A stretch of 64,000 nucleotides of DNA, taken from positions 1,922,001 to 1,986,000 of the forward strand of contig NZ_CP030051.1 of NCBI RefSeq assembly GCF_004114975.1. The letters are read 5' to 3'. The position numbers were made by a program, and so were the translations under genes. The notes beneath the pieces are model-generated. The model was given only the letters and a program-made list of their open reading frames with translations, was not told the origin of the DNA and did not search any database. Origin of the DNA: Bradyrhizobium guangdongense. GTDB lineage: Bacteria > Pseudomonadota > Alphaproteobacteria > Rhizobiales > Xanthobacteraceae. Below are positions 8,934-17,942 of the stretch, one piece after another; the first letter of the stretch is position 1; every line of letters starts with the position of its first letter.

Positions 8934-9818
8934 CTACCCTGCCTTGCGATGCCGAGCCGTCGAGCGGTGCGCCTTCTTCGCAGCTTGCCGCCGCCCCGTC
9001 GCACGTCTGGCATGGGACCTCGTCGCCGTCTTCTTTCCGCCGCGGCCCTTCAGGCTCTGCTTCAGTGCATCCATCAGGCTGACCACGTTGCTCGGCCGCT
9101 CTTCCGGCTCGGGCAGCTCGATGGTCTTGCCGCTCGCCTTGCGTTTCACCAGCGCCTTCAGCGCGGTCTCGTACTCGTCCTTGAACTTGCTCGGATCGAA
9201 ATGCGCTGCCTTGGTGTGCAGGATGTGGCCGGCGAGATCGACCATGTCCCTGGTGATCTTCGGGCTCTTGATGTCGTCGAAGAACTGGTCCTCGTCGCGC
9301 AGCTCATACGGAAAGCGCAAGGTGGTGCCGAGCAGACCCTTGCCGAGCGGCTCGATGGCGATGATGTGCTCGCGATTGGTGAGCACGATCTTGGCGAGCG
9401 CCACGCGGTCCTGATCCTTCATGGCGTCGCGGATCACCGCGAAGGCGTCGACGGCCGCCTTGCCGTCGGGCGCGATGTAATAGGGGTGGTTGAGATAGCG
9501 CTGGTCGATCTCTTCGCTCGGCACGAAGCTCTCGATGTCGATGGTGTGGTTGCTCTCGATCTGGACCGCCTCGAGCTCCTCGGGCTCGATCTCGACATAT
9601 TTGCCCTTGCGCAGCTCGTAGCCGCGGCCTTTCTGATCGCTCTCGACCACCTCGCCCGTCTCCGAATCGATCATCTGCTGCTTGAGCCGGTTCCCGGTCT
9701 CGCGGTTGATCAGGTGAAACCGCGTCTTCTCGGCCGCGGTGGTCGCGGGATAGAGCACGACCGGGCAGCTCACCAGCGACAGCTTCAACGTTCCCTTCCA
9801 ATAGGCGCGCGGAGCCAT
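8934..9818 (-). CDS. ku: Ku, DNA end-binding protein of non-homologous end joining
   Basis: This 294-residue bacterial Ku starts MAPRAYWKGTLKLSLVSCPV. The core beta-barrel/ring domain covers about residues 5-250 (RFHLINRETGNRLKQQMID, TIDIESFVPSEEID, RYLNHPYYIAPDGK). A Lys/Arg-rich C-terminal tail follows and could bind DNA or LigD. I chose ATG 9818 because GGAG lies six bases upstream. An in-frame TTG at 9839 is unlikely. The homodimer holds DNA ends and recruits LigD, encoded divergently next door. Two EcfG-like sites lie in the shared intergenic region. Confidence 0.95.
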   Translation of the reverse strand: MAPRAYWKGTLKLSLVSCPVVLYPATTAAEKTRFHLINRETGNRLKQQMIDSETGEVVESDQKGRGYELRKGKYVEIEPEELEAVQIESNHTIDIESFVPSEEIDQRYLNHPYYIAPDGKAAVDAFAVIRDAMKDQDRVALAKIVLTNREHIIAIEPLGKGLLGTTLRFPYELRDEDQFFDDIKSPKITRDMVDLAGHILHTKAAHFDPSKFKDEYETALKALVKRKASGKTIELPEPEERPSNVVSLMDALKQSLKGRGGKKTATRSHARRATGRRQAAKKAHRSTARHRKAG

Positions 9819-9848
9819 TCCATTCTCCAGTGATTCCAAGGCCTTTCA

Positions 9849-9881
9849 GGAACTCCAACCGGGCTCCGGGGTTTTGGTTCC
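9849..9881. promoter_or_regulatory. Overlapping divergent EcfG-like promoter motifs for ku and ligD
   Basis: On the plus strand GGAAC (9849-9853) is followed after 16 bases by GGTT (9870-9873). On the minus strand GGAAC (9881-9877) is followed after 16 bases by GGTT (9860-9857). Both match the alphaproteobacterial general stress sigma consensus GGAAC-N16/17-CGTT except for the first base of the -10. The two sites interlock on opposite strands, one pointing to ligD, the other to ku. NHEJ genes of Sinorhizobium meliloti are known to depend on the EcfG homologue RpoE2. Use here is inferred. Confidence 0.55.
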
Positions 9882-9935
9882 GGGTGGGACTTTGGCCGTG
9901 ATAGGCTGAAAGCTGAAAGAGAAGCGGGACCGGTC

Positions 9936-12608
9936 GTGCTGCAGAAACTCTCCACTTACCGAAAGAAGCGTGACTTCGAGAAAACGCCCGAGCCGTCGGG
10001 CAAGACCGCTGTGGCGCCGTCGAAGCAGCGGCGCTTCGTGATCCAGAAGCATGATGCGACCCGGCTGCATTACGATCTCCGTCTCGAATTCGACGGCGTG
10101 TTCAAGTCGTGGGCCGTGACGAAAGGGCCCTCGCTCGATCCGCACGACAAGCGGCTGGCGGTCGAGGTCGAGGATCACCCGCTCGACTATGGCGATTTCG
10201 AAGGCACGATTCCGGAAGGCCAATATGGCGGCGGCACCGTGATGCTGTGGGACCGCGGCACCTGGGAGGCGGAGGATCCGGAAGCCGGCTTCAGGAAAGG
10301 CGATCTCAAGTTCACGCTGCACGGCGACAAGCTGCATGGCAGCTGGGTGCTGGTGCGCATGCGCAACCGCGGCGGCGAGAAGCGAACCAATTGGCTCTTG
10401 ATCAAGCACCGCGACGAATATGCCAGCGAGGACCAAGACATCCTCGGCGAGGACAAGTCGGTCGCCTCCGGCCGTGCGATGGAGCAGATCGCCGAAGGCA
10501 AGGGGCGTGCGCCCAAGCCGTTCATGCTGGCGAAGGGCACGGGCAAGGCTGACGCGGTCTGGCAGTCCAATCGCGCCGAGGAGACGAAGGGCCGCACGGT
10601 CAAGCCCGCGCCGCGCGCGGCCTTGAAGGCCCGAAAGTCGGGAAAGAAAACGACGACGGCCACGAGTGCCAAGAAGGTCTCGGAGATGCCGGATTTCGTC
10701 GCGCCGCAGCTTTGCACCTCGGTCGAGCGGCCGCCGGCCGGTGAAGGCTGGTGCCACGAGATCAAGTTCGACGGCTATCGCGTGCAGCTCCGGGTCGAGG
10801 ATGGCGAGGCGACGCTGAAGACGCGCAAGGGCCTCGATTGGACCGACAAGTTTGCGAGCATCGCGAAGGAGGCCGGCGCACTGCCGGACGCGATGATCGA
10901 CGGCGAGATCGTCGCGCTCGATCACAACGGCGCGCCGAATTTCTCCTCGCTTCAGGCCGCGCTGTCGGACGGCAAGACCGAGGACCTCATCTTCTTTGCG
11001 TTCGATCTGCTGTTTGCCGAGGGACAGGACTGCCGCCGTCTGCCGCTCGGCGAGCGCAAGGCACGACTGAAGGAATTGCTGGAAGCGCGCAAGCGCAAGT
11101 CGGTGCAGATCCGCTATGTCGAGCATTTCGAGAGCGGCGGCGACGCGGTGCTGCAATCGGCCTGCAAGCTCGAGCTCGAAGGCGTGGTGTCGAAGAAGCT
11201 GGATGCTCCCTACCGATCGGGGCGCACCGAAAGCTGGACCAAAGCGAAATGCCGCGCCGGTCATGAGGTCGTGATCGGCGGCTACAAGACCACCAATGGC
11301 AAATTCCGCTCCTTGATGGCCGGCGTGCATCGCGGCGACCATCTCGCTTTCGTCGGCATGGTCGGCACCGGCTTTGGTGCCGACAAGGTCAAGCGGATCA
11401 TGCCGTCGCTGAAGGCGATGGAAGCCAAGGAGAGTCCCTTCGGCGGCAAGAATGCGCCGAAGAAAGCCCGCGAGGTGCATTGGCTGAAGCCCGAGCTCGT
11501 CGCCGAGATCGAATTCGCCGGCTTTACCGCCGACGGTAACATCCGCCAGGCCGCGTTCAAGGGCCTGCGCCAGGACAAGCCGGCCGAGGAGGTCGAAGCC
11601 GAGACGCCCGTCGATACCGAGCTCGCCGAACCTTCGACGGGGCGGGCGAAGCCCGCCGCAAAAGCCAAATCCGCTCGCTCGGCGAAACAGCCAGGTGGAA
11701 CCGCGGAGGTGATGGGCGTCGTCATCTCCAAGCCGGACAAGGAGCTGTGGCCTGACGATGGAGAAGGTTCTCCGGTCACCAAGCTCGATCTTGCGCGTTA
11801 TCTCGAGGCCGTCGGCGACTGGATGATCGTCCACCTCAAGGGCCGGCCGTGCTCGTTGATCCGTGCGCCTGACGGCATCAAGGGCGAGTGCTTCTTCCAG
11901 CGCCACGCCATGCAGGGCACCTCGAACCTGCTCGAGCTCGCAAGAGTCTCCGGCGATCGCAAGCCCTACCTGCAGATCGACCGGATCGAAGGGCTCGCGG
12001 CCGTCGCGCAGATCGGCGGGGTCGAGCTGCACCCCTGGAATTGCGCACCTTATGCCTATGACACGCCGGGGCGGCTGGTGTTCGATCTGGACCCGGCGCC
12101 GGATGTCGACTTCGCCGAGGTCGTGCAGGCGGCCAAGGAGATGCGGCAGCGTCTGACCGATCTCGGCATGGAGAGCTTCTGCAAGACCACGGGCGGCAAG
12201 GGCCTTCACGTCGTGGTGCCGCTGCTTCACGGCGCGCGCGACAAGGTGACCTGGAAAGAGGCCAAGGCGTTCGCGCAAGGCGTCTGCCAGTGGATGGCCG
12301 ACGACGATCCCGAGCGCTATCTGCTCAACATGTCCAAGAAGCTGCGCAAGGGAAAGATCTTCCTCGATTATCTGCGCAATGACCGGATGTCGACGGCGGT
12401 GGCCCCGCTGTCGCCGCGCGCGCGCGCCGGCGCCACGGTCTCGATGCCGCTGACCTGGGCGCAGGTGAAGAGCGATCTCGATCCGAAGAAATATACGCTG
12501 CGCACGGTGCCCGGCCTGTTGCCACGGTCGAAGGCCTGGGAGGGCTATGACGACGCGGCCGCCTCGATCAAGGCGGCGGTGAAGAAGCTCGCGGGGAAAG
12601 TGAAGTAG
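9936..12608 (+). CDS. ligD: LigD, multifunctional NHEJ DNA ligase
   Basis: This 890-residue ATP-dependent ligase has three domains in the order 3'-phosphoesterase (about 30-155; [35 protein letters not shown]), ligase (about 250-540; adenylation lysine K277 in EIKFDGYR, then DGEIVALD) and polymerase/primase (about 590-880; [20 protein letters not shown]). Linkers are Lys/Ala/Thr-rich. The start is GTG 9936, as no ATG fits. The gene is divergent from ku. It processes and seals double-strand breaks bound by Ku. Confidence 0.96.
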   Translation: MLQKLSTYRKKRDFEKTPEPSGKTAVAPSKQRRFVIQKHDATRLHYDLRLEFDGVFKSWAVTKGPSLDPHDKRLAVEVEDHPLDYGDFEGTIPEGQYGGGTVMLWDRGTWEAEDPEAGFRKGDLKFTLHGDKLHGSWVLVRMRNRGGEKRTNWLLIKHRDEYASEDQDILGEDKSVASGRAMEQIAEGKGRAPKPFMLAKGTGKADAVWQSNRAEETKGRTVKPAPRAALKARKSGKKTTTATSAKKVSEMPDFVAPQLCTSVERPPAGEGWCHEIKFDGYRVQLRVEDGEATLKTRKGLDWTDKFASIAKEAGALPDAMIDGEIVALDHNGAPNFSSLQAALSDGKTEDLIFFAFDLLFAEGQDCRRLPLGERKARLKELLEARKRKSVQIRYVEHFESGGDAVLQSACKLELEGVVSKKLDAPYRSGRTESWTKAKCRAGHEVVIGGYKTTNGKFRSLMAGVHRGDHLAFVGMVGTGFGADKVKRIMPSLKAMEAKESPFGGKNAPKKAREVHWLKPELVAEIEFAGFTADGNIRQAAFKGLRQDKPAEEVEAETPVDTELAEPSTGRAKPAAKAKSARSAKQPGGTAEVMGVVISKPDKELWPDDGEGSPVTKLDLARYLEAVGDWMIVHLKGRPCSLIRAPDGIKGECFFQRHAMQGTSNLLELARVSGDRKPYLQIDRIEGLAAVAQIGGVELHPWNCAPYAYDTPGRLVFDLDPAPDVDFAEVVQAAKEMRQRLTDLGMESFCKTTGGKGLHVVVPLLHGARDKVTWKEAKAFAQGVCQWMADDDPERYLLNMSKKLRKGKIFLDYLRNDRMSTAVAPLSPRARAGATVSMPLTWAQVKSDLDPKKYTLRTVPGLLPRSKAWEGYDDAAASIKAAVKKLAGKVK

Positions 12609-12630
12609 ATCTGCGCTCAGGCATAGCTAC

Positions 12631-12720
12631 CGTAAGGGTGGGCAAAGCGGAGCGTGCCCACCAGCTTTTGTTCCAACGAAAAGGTGGGCACGGCGCTGAC
12701 GCGCCTTTGCCCACCTTACG
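12631..12720. repeat. Palindromic intergenic repeat, family C, copy 1
   Basis: It starts cgtaagggtgggcaaagcg and ends with the inverted cgcctttgcccaccttacg, with inner arms gtgcccacc / ggtgggcac. A second copy is at 48857-48949. It follows the ligD stop by 22 bases and precedes the end of the convergent DUF3309 gene, so it may terminate transcription from both sides. Confidence 0.85.
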
Positions 12721-12737
12721 AGATCGTCGCAGTGTCG

Positions 12738-12902
12738 CTAGATCCGTCCCATCAACAGCAGGATCAGCAGAATGATGATGACGAGCCCGAGGCCGCCGCC
12801 GCCGTAATAGCCGGTGCCGTAGAACGGCCCGCCGCCGATGCCGCTGAAGCCGCCGAGCAGGGCGATGACCAAGATGATCAGAATGATCGTACCGATAGAC
12901 AT
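12738..12902 (-). CDS. DUF3309-type small membrane protein
   Basis: This 54-residue peptide starts MSIGTIILIILVIALLGGFS, has a glycine/tyrosine-rich middle (FYGTGYYGGGG) and ends with a second hydrophobic helix LGLVIIILLILLLMGRI. The two-helix plan with a Gly-rich loop matches DUF3309. Start ATG 12902 has an ideal GGAGGAG seven bases upstream. A much longer in-frame extension upstream is not supported. An EcfG-like motif lies about 60 bases upstream. Function is unknown. Confidence 0.8.
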   Translation of the reverse strand: MSIGTIILIILVIALLGGFSGIGGGPFYGTGYYGGGGLGLVIIILLILLLMGRI

Positions 12903-12962
12903 GCGAATCTCCTCCAGCCCTTTGTGAAAGGGTCGTTGCAACCTGTCCCGTGGTGCGGGGGC

Positions 12963-12987
12963 AACTTGCCGCACGTTTGTTAGTTCC
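12963..12987 (-). promoter_or_regulatory. Possible EcfG-like promoter before DUF3309 gene
   Basis: Reading the minus strand, GGAAC (12987-12983) is followed after 16 bases by AGTT (12966-12963). This is one mismatch from GGAAC-N16-CGTT. Spacing to the start codon at 12902 is plausible. It is a pattern match only. Confidence 0.35.
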
Positions 12988-13082
12988 GGGTTTGAAACAG
13001 TACGGCGGGCTCCAACGTGCATGGAACCTTTCTCCGTCCGCCCGGCATGACTATGTGAGATCAGTCACCACAGGGCGCCGCC

Positions 13083-13399
13083 ATGTCAGCACCGCTTGTC
13101 GTTTCCATTCCGCATCGCCTCGGCCGAGAGGAGGCGGTTCGCCGGCTCAAGACCGGCCTCGGCCGCGCCGCCGCGAGCATTCCGTAATGCAGGTCGAGGA
13201 GGAGCGCTGGAACGGCGACTCTCTGGCCTTCCGCGTCCGCGCGCTCGGCCAGATCGCGAGCGGTCAGGTCGATGTCGCCGACGATCACGTCAAGGTGCAG
13301 GTGGTGCTGCCGTGGCTGCTACAGCGCTTTGCCGAGATGGCGCAGGCAGCAATCAAGAAGCGCGGGCAATTGCTGCTGACCAAGGACGAGGGAAAGTAG
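13083..13399 (+). pseudogene. Polyhydroxyalkanoic acid system family gene, split by a one-base frameshift
   Basis: The first frame (13083-13187) encodes MSAPLVVSIPHRLGREEAVR to AAASIP and then stops (TAA 13185-13187). The second frame begins at ATG 13187, overlapping the stop as TAATG, and encodes 70 residues (MQVEEERWNGDSLAFRVRAL to LLTKDEGK). Joined with one extra base in the ccg-taatg stretch they give a continuous protein of about 105 residues, with the pattern of the PHA granule-region family (IPHRLG at the start, VDVADDHV and LPWLLQRFA later). Either the gene is broken, the base is an assembly error, or the two pieces are translated by coupling. It ends three bases before the convergent treY. 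Confidence 0.75.
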
Positions 13400-13402
13400 G
13401 TT

Positions 13403-16186
13403 TCAGGCGCTGAGGCGCTGCCGAGAGGGTTTGGCGGCGCTTGCCGTACGGGCTTCGATGATCGCGGCGGGAAAATCACGGAAGGCCTGCACGACGGGGA
13501 GCTGATTGCGCGCAAGACCAGGTGCGGTATAGCCGGTGATGTCGACGGTTGCGTCAAATCCTTCGAACGTGGGCCATTCGCGGCCCGCTTGGGTGAAGGC
13601 AGCGAACTGGCGTGCGACCACGACGATCGCCGCAGCGCGGCCGCGGCGGCGAGCGAAGGCGATGACATGATCGGCGTGCGCACCTTGGACGTCGAGCGGC
13701 TGGTAATCGCCCTGCGCAAAGATGTCGGGGAGTGCGTTCCGCAGCTTGAGCAGGCGTCGCGTCCAGGCCAGCTTGAGCCGGCCGTCGGGACGGGACTTGA
13801 CCAGGTCATGCCAATCCGGATCGTCCAGCACGCCCAGCGCCGCCTCTCGCGCGGCAAAATCCACCGGGCGGCGGTTGTCGGGATCGACCAGCGACAAGTC
13901 CCAGAATTCGGTGCCTTGGTAGAAATCGGGCACCCCCGGCAGGGTCGCCTTCAGCGTGAGCTGGCTCAGCGAATTCAGCGCACCGAGCAGCGCGACGCGA
14001 CGGGCAAGGGTCTGCAGCGCGTCCAGGAATTCGCCCGATAGCGTGGGATCGAGGATCTTCGCGATGAAGTCCTTGATGCCGCTTTCATAAGCTTCGTGCG
14101 GATTGAGCCAGCTCGTCTCCTCCTTGCCTTCCCGGGCTGCTTTCAGCGCATAGGCCTGGATGCGCTCGACGAAAGCGGCGTCCGGCCCCTCAGGCGGCCA
14201 GGCACCGAGCAGGGTCTGATAGAGCATGTATTCGAAGGTTGCTGATGGCGCGCGCAGATGGCCACGAAGCGCGAGGTGCGGCGCGTTCAGCACCTTCCAG
14301 CGTGCCACCGCGCTGGTCCATTCGCCGGGGATCTCGCTGAGCGCCGCGATGCGCGCGCGGGCGTCCTCGCCGCGCTTGGTGTCGTGGGTCGCGGTCGCCG
14401 TCATCCCCAGCGGCCATTCCCTGGCGCGGGCACGCATCGCCTCGTGGAAGGCGGGAATGGTGAGGCCCTTGCTCGCGGGATCGCCGCCGACCTCGTTGAG
14501 CGCCAGCAGCCGGTGGAATTGATAGAACGCAGTGTCCTCCAGCGACTTGGCCATGACAGGTCCGGTGAACTGCTGCACCTTCAGCGCGAAGCGGCGCACG
14601 CGCGGGGCGCTGTGCGGCGGCCGGCCGGGCTTGAGCAGGTCCATGGTCAGGGCATCGCGCAGGAAATCGAAAATGCCTTCGTCGGCCGCGAACCATTCGG
14701 CGCGGGCGCGCGCGATGGTGTCGTCGATCAGCTTGCGGTCGAGTGCCGTCGGGCCGCTGTGGGTCAGATAGGTGCGATAGACCGGGAAGTGCAGCACGTA
14801 CAGTTCCAGCGCTTGCCGCAGGCTGTCGGCGGAGAAGTCGCGGGTCGAGTAATGCCCGTTGGCGATGCGTGCGAGCAGGCGCGTCAGCACGGTGAATTCG
14901 CTGGTCAAGAGCGTCTCCAGCACGCGCCTTTTGGCTTCCTTGACGTAGGGGGCGAGCCGCGGCGGCCGGTTGCTGATCTGCCGCCAGGTTTCGTCCAGCG
15001 CTTCCAGCCCCTTGGCATCGACCAGCACCTGGGTGATGGCATTCATCCATTCATAGCCGGTGGTGCCTTGAACGCCGGCGAAGTGCGGCAGCCGTTCGTG
15101 CTCGCACAGGATCTTCTCGATCACGGTGTAGAATGGTTTTGCGTTGCCCTGCGCGTCGCGCACCAGCCGGCGCAGCCGCTGGCAATATTGCGCGGGATCG
15201 CGCAAGCCGTCGATATGATCGAGGCGGATGCCTTGCAGCCTGCCCTCGCTGACGAGCTGCTTTACCAGCCGGTGCGTCGCGGCAAAGGTGCTCGCGTCCT
15301 CGACGCGCAGGCCGGCAAGGCCATTGACGTCGAAGAAGCGGCGATAATTGATGTCGCTCGAGGCAAGCCGCCAATGGCCGAGCTTGTAGTTCTGTCGCTC
15401 CAGCAGATGATGCAGCGCCAGCGTCTGCGCCGGGCGATCCTTGCCGGCGCGGTAAGCGGCGAGGCCGTGGCTGATGACGTCGGCCGCTTCAGCGATGTCC
15501 TTCAACTCGGTCTTGAAGGCGGGAGCTTCCTTGCGGTTGGGGCGCCGCAAGCCGGTGTAGCGCGCGGCGAGCGAGAGCAGGCGCCTGCCGGCTTCGGTCT
15601 CGGCGGCGTCTGCCTCCTTCACGATCATCCGCAGGATCTCGCCATAGCGCTCCGGCGCGATCGGCAGCCGATGTTCGAAATACCAGGCGGAAAAGCTGCC
15701 TTCGCCGGCATCGTAGCGCAACTGGATATCGCCGCCCTCCAGCGCCTCGCCATAGGAGACGCCGAGGATCGGCAGCAGCACGCCGCCGCGGGCGCGAAAG
15801 GCCAGCTGGTCCCAGTCGATATCGAAGGAGACTGCGTGCGGCGACGCCTGGCCCCATTCCAGCACGTCCAGCCACCAGGGATTGTCGGAAAAATGCACGC
15901 CGACATGGTTGGGCACGAAATCGATGATGAGGCCGAGGTCGTGACGCGCCAACGCTTCGCTCAGCCGCGCAAAGCCGGCTTCGCCGCCAAGCTCGGGATT
16001 GAACTGGCTGTGGTCGACCGTGTCGTAGCCGTGGGTCGAGCCCTTGCGCGCCTTCATCACCGGCGATGCGTAGAGATGGGTGATTCCCAGCGCCTTGAGG
16101 TAAGGCGCGACTGCGGCGGCCTCGTCGAAACCGAAATCCGCGGTGAGCTGAAGCCGGTAAGTCGCAAGAGGGATCGCCGAAGGCAT
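13403..16186 (-). CDS. treY: Malto-oligosyltrehalose synthase
   Basis: This 927-residue GH13 enzyme isomerises the reducing-end glucose of malto-oligosaccharides to an alpha,alpha-1,1 linkage, giving maltooligosyl-trehalose. Visible motifs are ATYRLQLTADFGFDEA at the N-terminus, IIDFVPNHVG near 90, the nucleophile region GIRLDHIDGLRDP near 322 and an acid/base region EKILCEHERLP near 357. The C-terminal SQLTLKATLPGVPDFYQGTE is typical of TreY. Length is normal or slightly long. The ATG at 16186 is one base after the treZ stop, so the two are co-translated. TreZ then releases trehalose. Confidence 0.95.
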   Translation of the reverse strand: MPSAIPLATYRLQLTADFGFDEAAAVAPYLKALGITHLYASPVMKARKGSTHGYDTVDHSQFNPELGGEAGFARLSEALARHDLGLIIDFVPNHVGVHFSDNPWWLDVLEWGQASPHAVSFDIDWDQLAFRARGGVLLPILGVSYGEALEGGDIQLRYDAGEGSFSAWYFEHRLPIAPERYGEILRMIVKEADAAETEAGRRLLSLAARYTGLRRPNRKEAPAFKTELKDIAEAADVISHGLAAYRAGKDRPAQTLALHHLLERQNYKLGHWRLASSDINYRRFFDVNGLAGLRVEDASTFAATHRLVKQLVSEGRLQGIRLDHIDGLRDPAQYCQRLRRLVRDAQGNAKPFYTVIEKILCEHERLPHFAGVQGTTGYEWMNAITQVLVDAKGLEALDETWRQISNRPPRLAPYVKEAKRRVLETLLTSEFTVLTRLLARIANGHYSTRDFSADSLRQALELYVLHFPVYRTYLTHSGPTALDRKLIDDTIARARAEWFAADEGIFDFLRDALTMDLLKPGRPPHSAPRVRRFALKVQQFTGPVMAKSLEDTAFYQFHRLLALNEVGGDPASKGLTIPAFHEAMRARAREWPLGMTATATHDTKRGEDARARIAALSEIPGEWTSAVARWKVLNAPHLALRGHLRAPSATFEYMLYQTLLGAWPPEGPDAAFVERIQAYALKAAREGKEETSWLNPHEAYESGIKDFIAKILDPTLSGEFLDALQTLARRVALLGALNSLSQLTLKATLPGVPDFYQGTEFWDLSLVDPDNRRPVDFAAREAALGVLDDPDWHDLVKSRPDGRLKLAWTRRLLKLRNALPDIFAQGDYQPLDVQGAHADHVIAFARRRGRAAAIVVVARQFAAFTQAGREWPTFEGFDATVDITGYTAPGLARNQLPVVQAFRDFPAAIIEARTASAAKPSRQRLSA

Positions 16187-16187
16187 A

Positions 16188-17942
16188 TCAACCTCCGAGA
16201 TGCCAGATCACCGACCAGGGTGGCAGCCGGTCGCCGGCCGCGGCGCCCCAGATCGGCGCGCCCGTCATGCTGTTGGAGTACGCAACATCCTTGTCCGAGA
16301 GGTTGGCAACGAGACGTAGCGTCGTGCCGCCACCCATGCGCCAATGCGCAGTGACGACGCCGTCGTCCGCCGCCTCGGCATTGCCGAACCGCGCGCCCTT
16401 CAGCCGCGGCATGATCTCGTTGCGGCGAACTGCGAGCAGCTCACGCACCAGCGCGAGGCGTGCATTCTGCTCCCGCGAGCGCCCCGTCCAATCGAGTACG
16501 GCTGATTGCGGCGTCGCCGGGTCGAGCGGGTCGGGCACATCGTCGCCGTACTTCTCGTAGGCCCAGGCATATTCCTGCTTGCGGCCCTTGCGCACGGCGT
16601 CGGCCAGTTCGCCCTGGAAATCGCAGAAGAACGGGAAGGGGACTTTCGAACCCCATTCCTCGCCCTGAAACAGCATCGGCACCATCGGTGCGAGCAGCAT
16701 CACCGCGAGCGCGGCTTCGATCTGCTTCGGCGATGCCAGGCTCTCGAGCCGCTCGCCGAGCGGCCGATTGCCGATCTGGTCGTGGTTCTGCAGGAAGTTG
16801 ACGAAGGTCGCCGGCGGCAGCTCGCCGCTCGGTTCGCCTCGCGGCTTCTTGCCCCAGAACTCCGAGATCTCGCCCTGATAGACGAAGCCGGAAGCGAGCG
16901 CGCGCGCCAGATCCATCCGCGGCGTCTGATAATCCGCGTAATAGCCGGCGTGCTCGCCGGTCAGCATGACGTGCCAGACGTGGTGGTAATCGTCGTTCCA
17001 CTGCGCGCGGTATTTGCCGTTCGGCGGCTCCTGCGCGGCGTCGAGCAGGCTGGCGCAGTTGTCGCCGTTCTCCAGCACGAGATGGATGTGCCGTCCCGTG
17101 GCCTTGGCGAGCTCGCCCGCGGCAACGCTGAGGTCCTGCAGCATCGACTGCTCGCCGGGGACCGCCATGATGTGGTTGGCGGCATCGAGTCTCAAGCCGT
17201 CGAAGCGATAGTCGGTGAGCCAGGACAACGCGTTCTCGACCGCGAAGGCGCGGACCTGCGGCACCCGATAATCGATCGTGCTGCCCCAAGGAGTGTGCGC
17301 GTCGGTGAAGAAGCCTGGCGCGTAGCGGCCGAGGTAATTTCCTTCCGGTCCGAAGTGATTGTAGACGACGTCCAGGAACACCATCAGCCCGCGCAGATGG
17401 GCCTCGTCGATCAGCGTCTTCAGCTCTTCGGGTCGGCCATAGGCACTATCGGGCGCGTACCACAGCACGCCGTCATAGCCCCAGCCGCGGCGGCCGGCGA
17501 AATCGGCCAGCGGCATCAGCTCCAGCGCGGTGATTCCGGTCGCAACGAGATGATCGAGCTTGTCGATCATGGCGCGGTAGCTTCCTTCCGCGGTGAACGT
17601 GCCGACATGGGTCTCGATCAGCACCGTCTCTTCCCAGGGGCGGCCGCGCCAGTCCTTCGCGCGCCATGCGAAGGCATCGTGATCGATCACTTCGCTCGGG
17701 CCGAACACGTCCTCAGGCTGGAACGCCGAGGCGGGATCGGGCACGTCGATCTCGTCGTCGATCCTGAACTTGTAGGGACTGCCGACCGGCAGGCCGGCAA
17801 TCTCGGCGACATACCAGCCATCCTGCCGGCGCTGCATAGCGTGTCGTCGTTCGAGTAGGAGATCGACCCGACGCGCACCGGGCGCCCATAGTCGGAACGA
17901 CACGCCGTCCTTGGTCGGCTTCGCCCCGAACGATGGCCTCAT
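16188..17942 (-). CDS. treZ: Malto-oligosyltrehalose trehalohydrolase
   Basis: This 584-residue GH13 enzyme hydrolyses the bond next to the terminal trehalose made by TreY. It has an N-terminal early-set domain (VSFRLWAPGARRVDLLL) and a catalytic barrel with FLDVVYNHFGPEGNYL. The nucleophile aspartate is in GLRLDAANH near 250, the acid in LVLENGDN near 289 and the third aspartate in FLQNHDQIGNR near 385. All three catalytic residues are present. It overlaps glgX by ATGA at its start and abuts treY at its end. Confidence 0.95.
   Translation of the reverse strand: MRPSFGAKPTKDGVSFRLWAPGARRVDLLLERRHAMQRRQDGWYVAEIAGLPVGSPYKFRIDDEIDVPDPASAFQPEDVFGPSEVIDHDAFAWRAKDWRGRPWEETVLIETHVGTFTAEGSYRAMIDKLDHLVATGITALELMPLADFAGRRGWGYDGVLWYAPDSAYGRPEELKTLIDEAHLRGLMVFLDVVYNHFGPEGNYLGRYAPGFFTDAHTPWGSTIDYRVPQVRAFAVENALSWLTDYRFDGLRLDAANHIMAVPGEQSMLQDLSVAAGELAKATGRHIHLVLENGDNCASLLDAAQEPPNGKYRAQWNDDYHHVWHVMLTGEHAGYYADYQTPRMDLARALASGFVYQGEISEFWGKKPRGEPSGELPPATFVNFLQNHDQIGNRPLGERLESLASPKQIEAALAVMLLAPMVPMLFQGEEWGSKVPFPFFCDFQGELADAVRKGRKQEYAWAYEKYGDDVPDPLDPATPQSAVLDWTGRSREQNARLALVRELLAVRRNEIMPRLKGARFGNAEAADDGVVTAHWRMGGGTTLRLVANLSDKDVAYSNSMTGAPIWGAAAGDRLPPWSVIWHLGG

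Noticed and set aside
9846..12278. An 810-codon open frame antisense to ligD
   Set aside because: Shadow frame of a high-GC gene; LigD domains on the plus strand are intact.
14258..16354. A 698-codon plus-strand frame over treY
   Set aside because: Antisense shadow; treY motifs are continuous on the minus strand.
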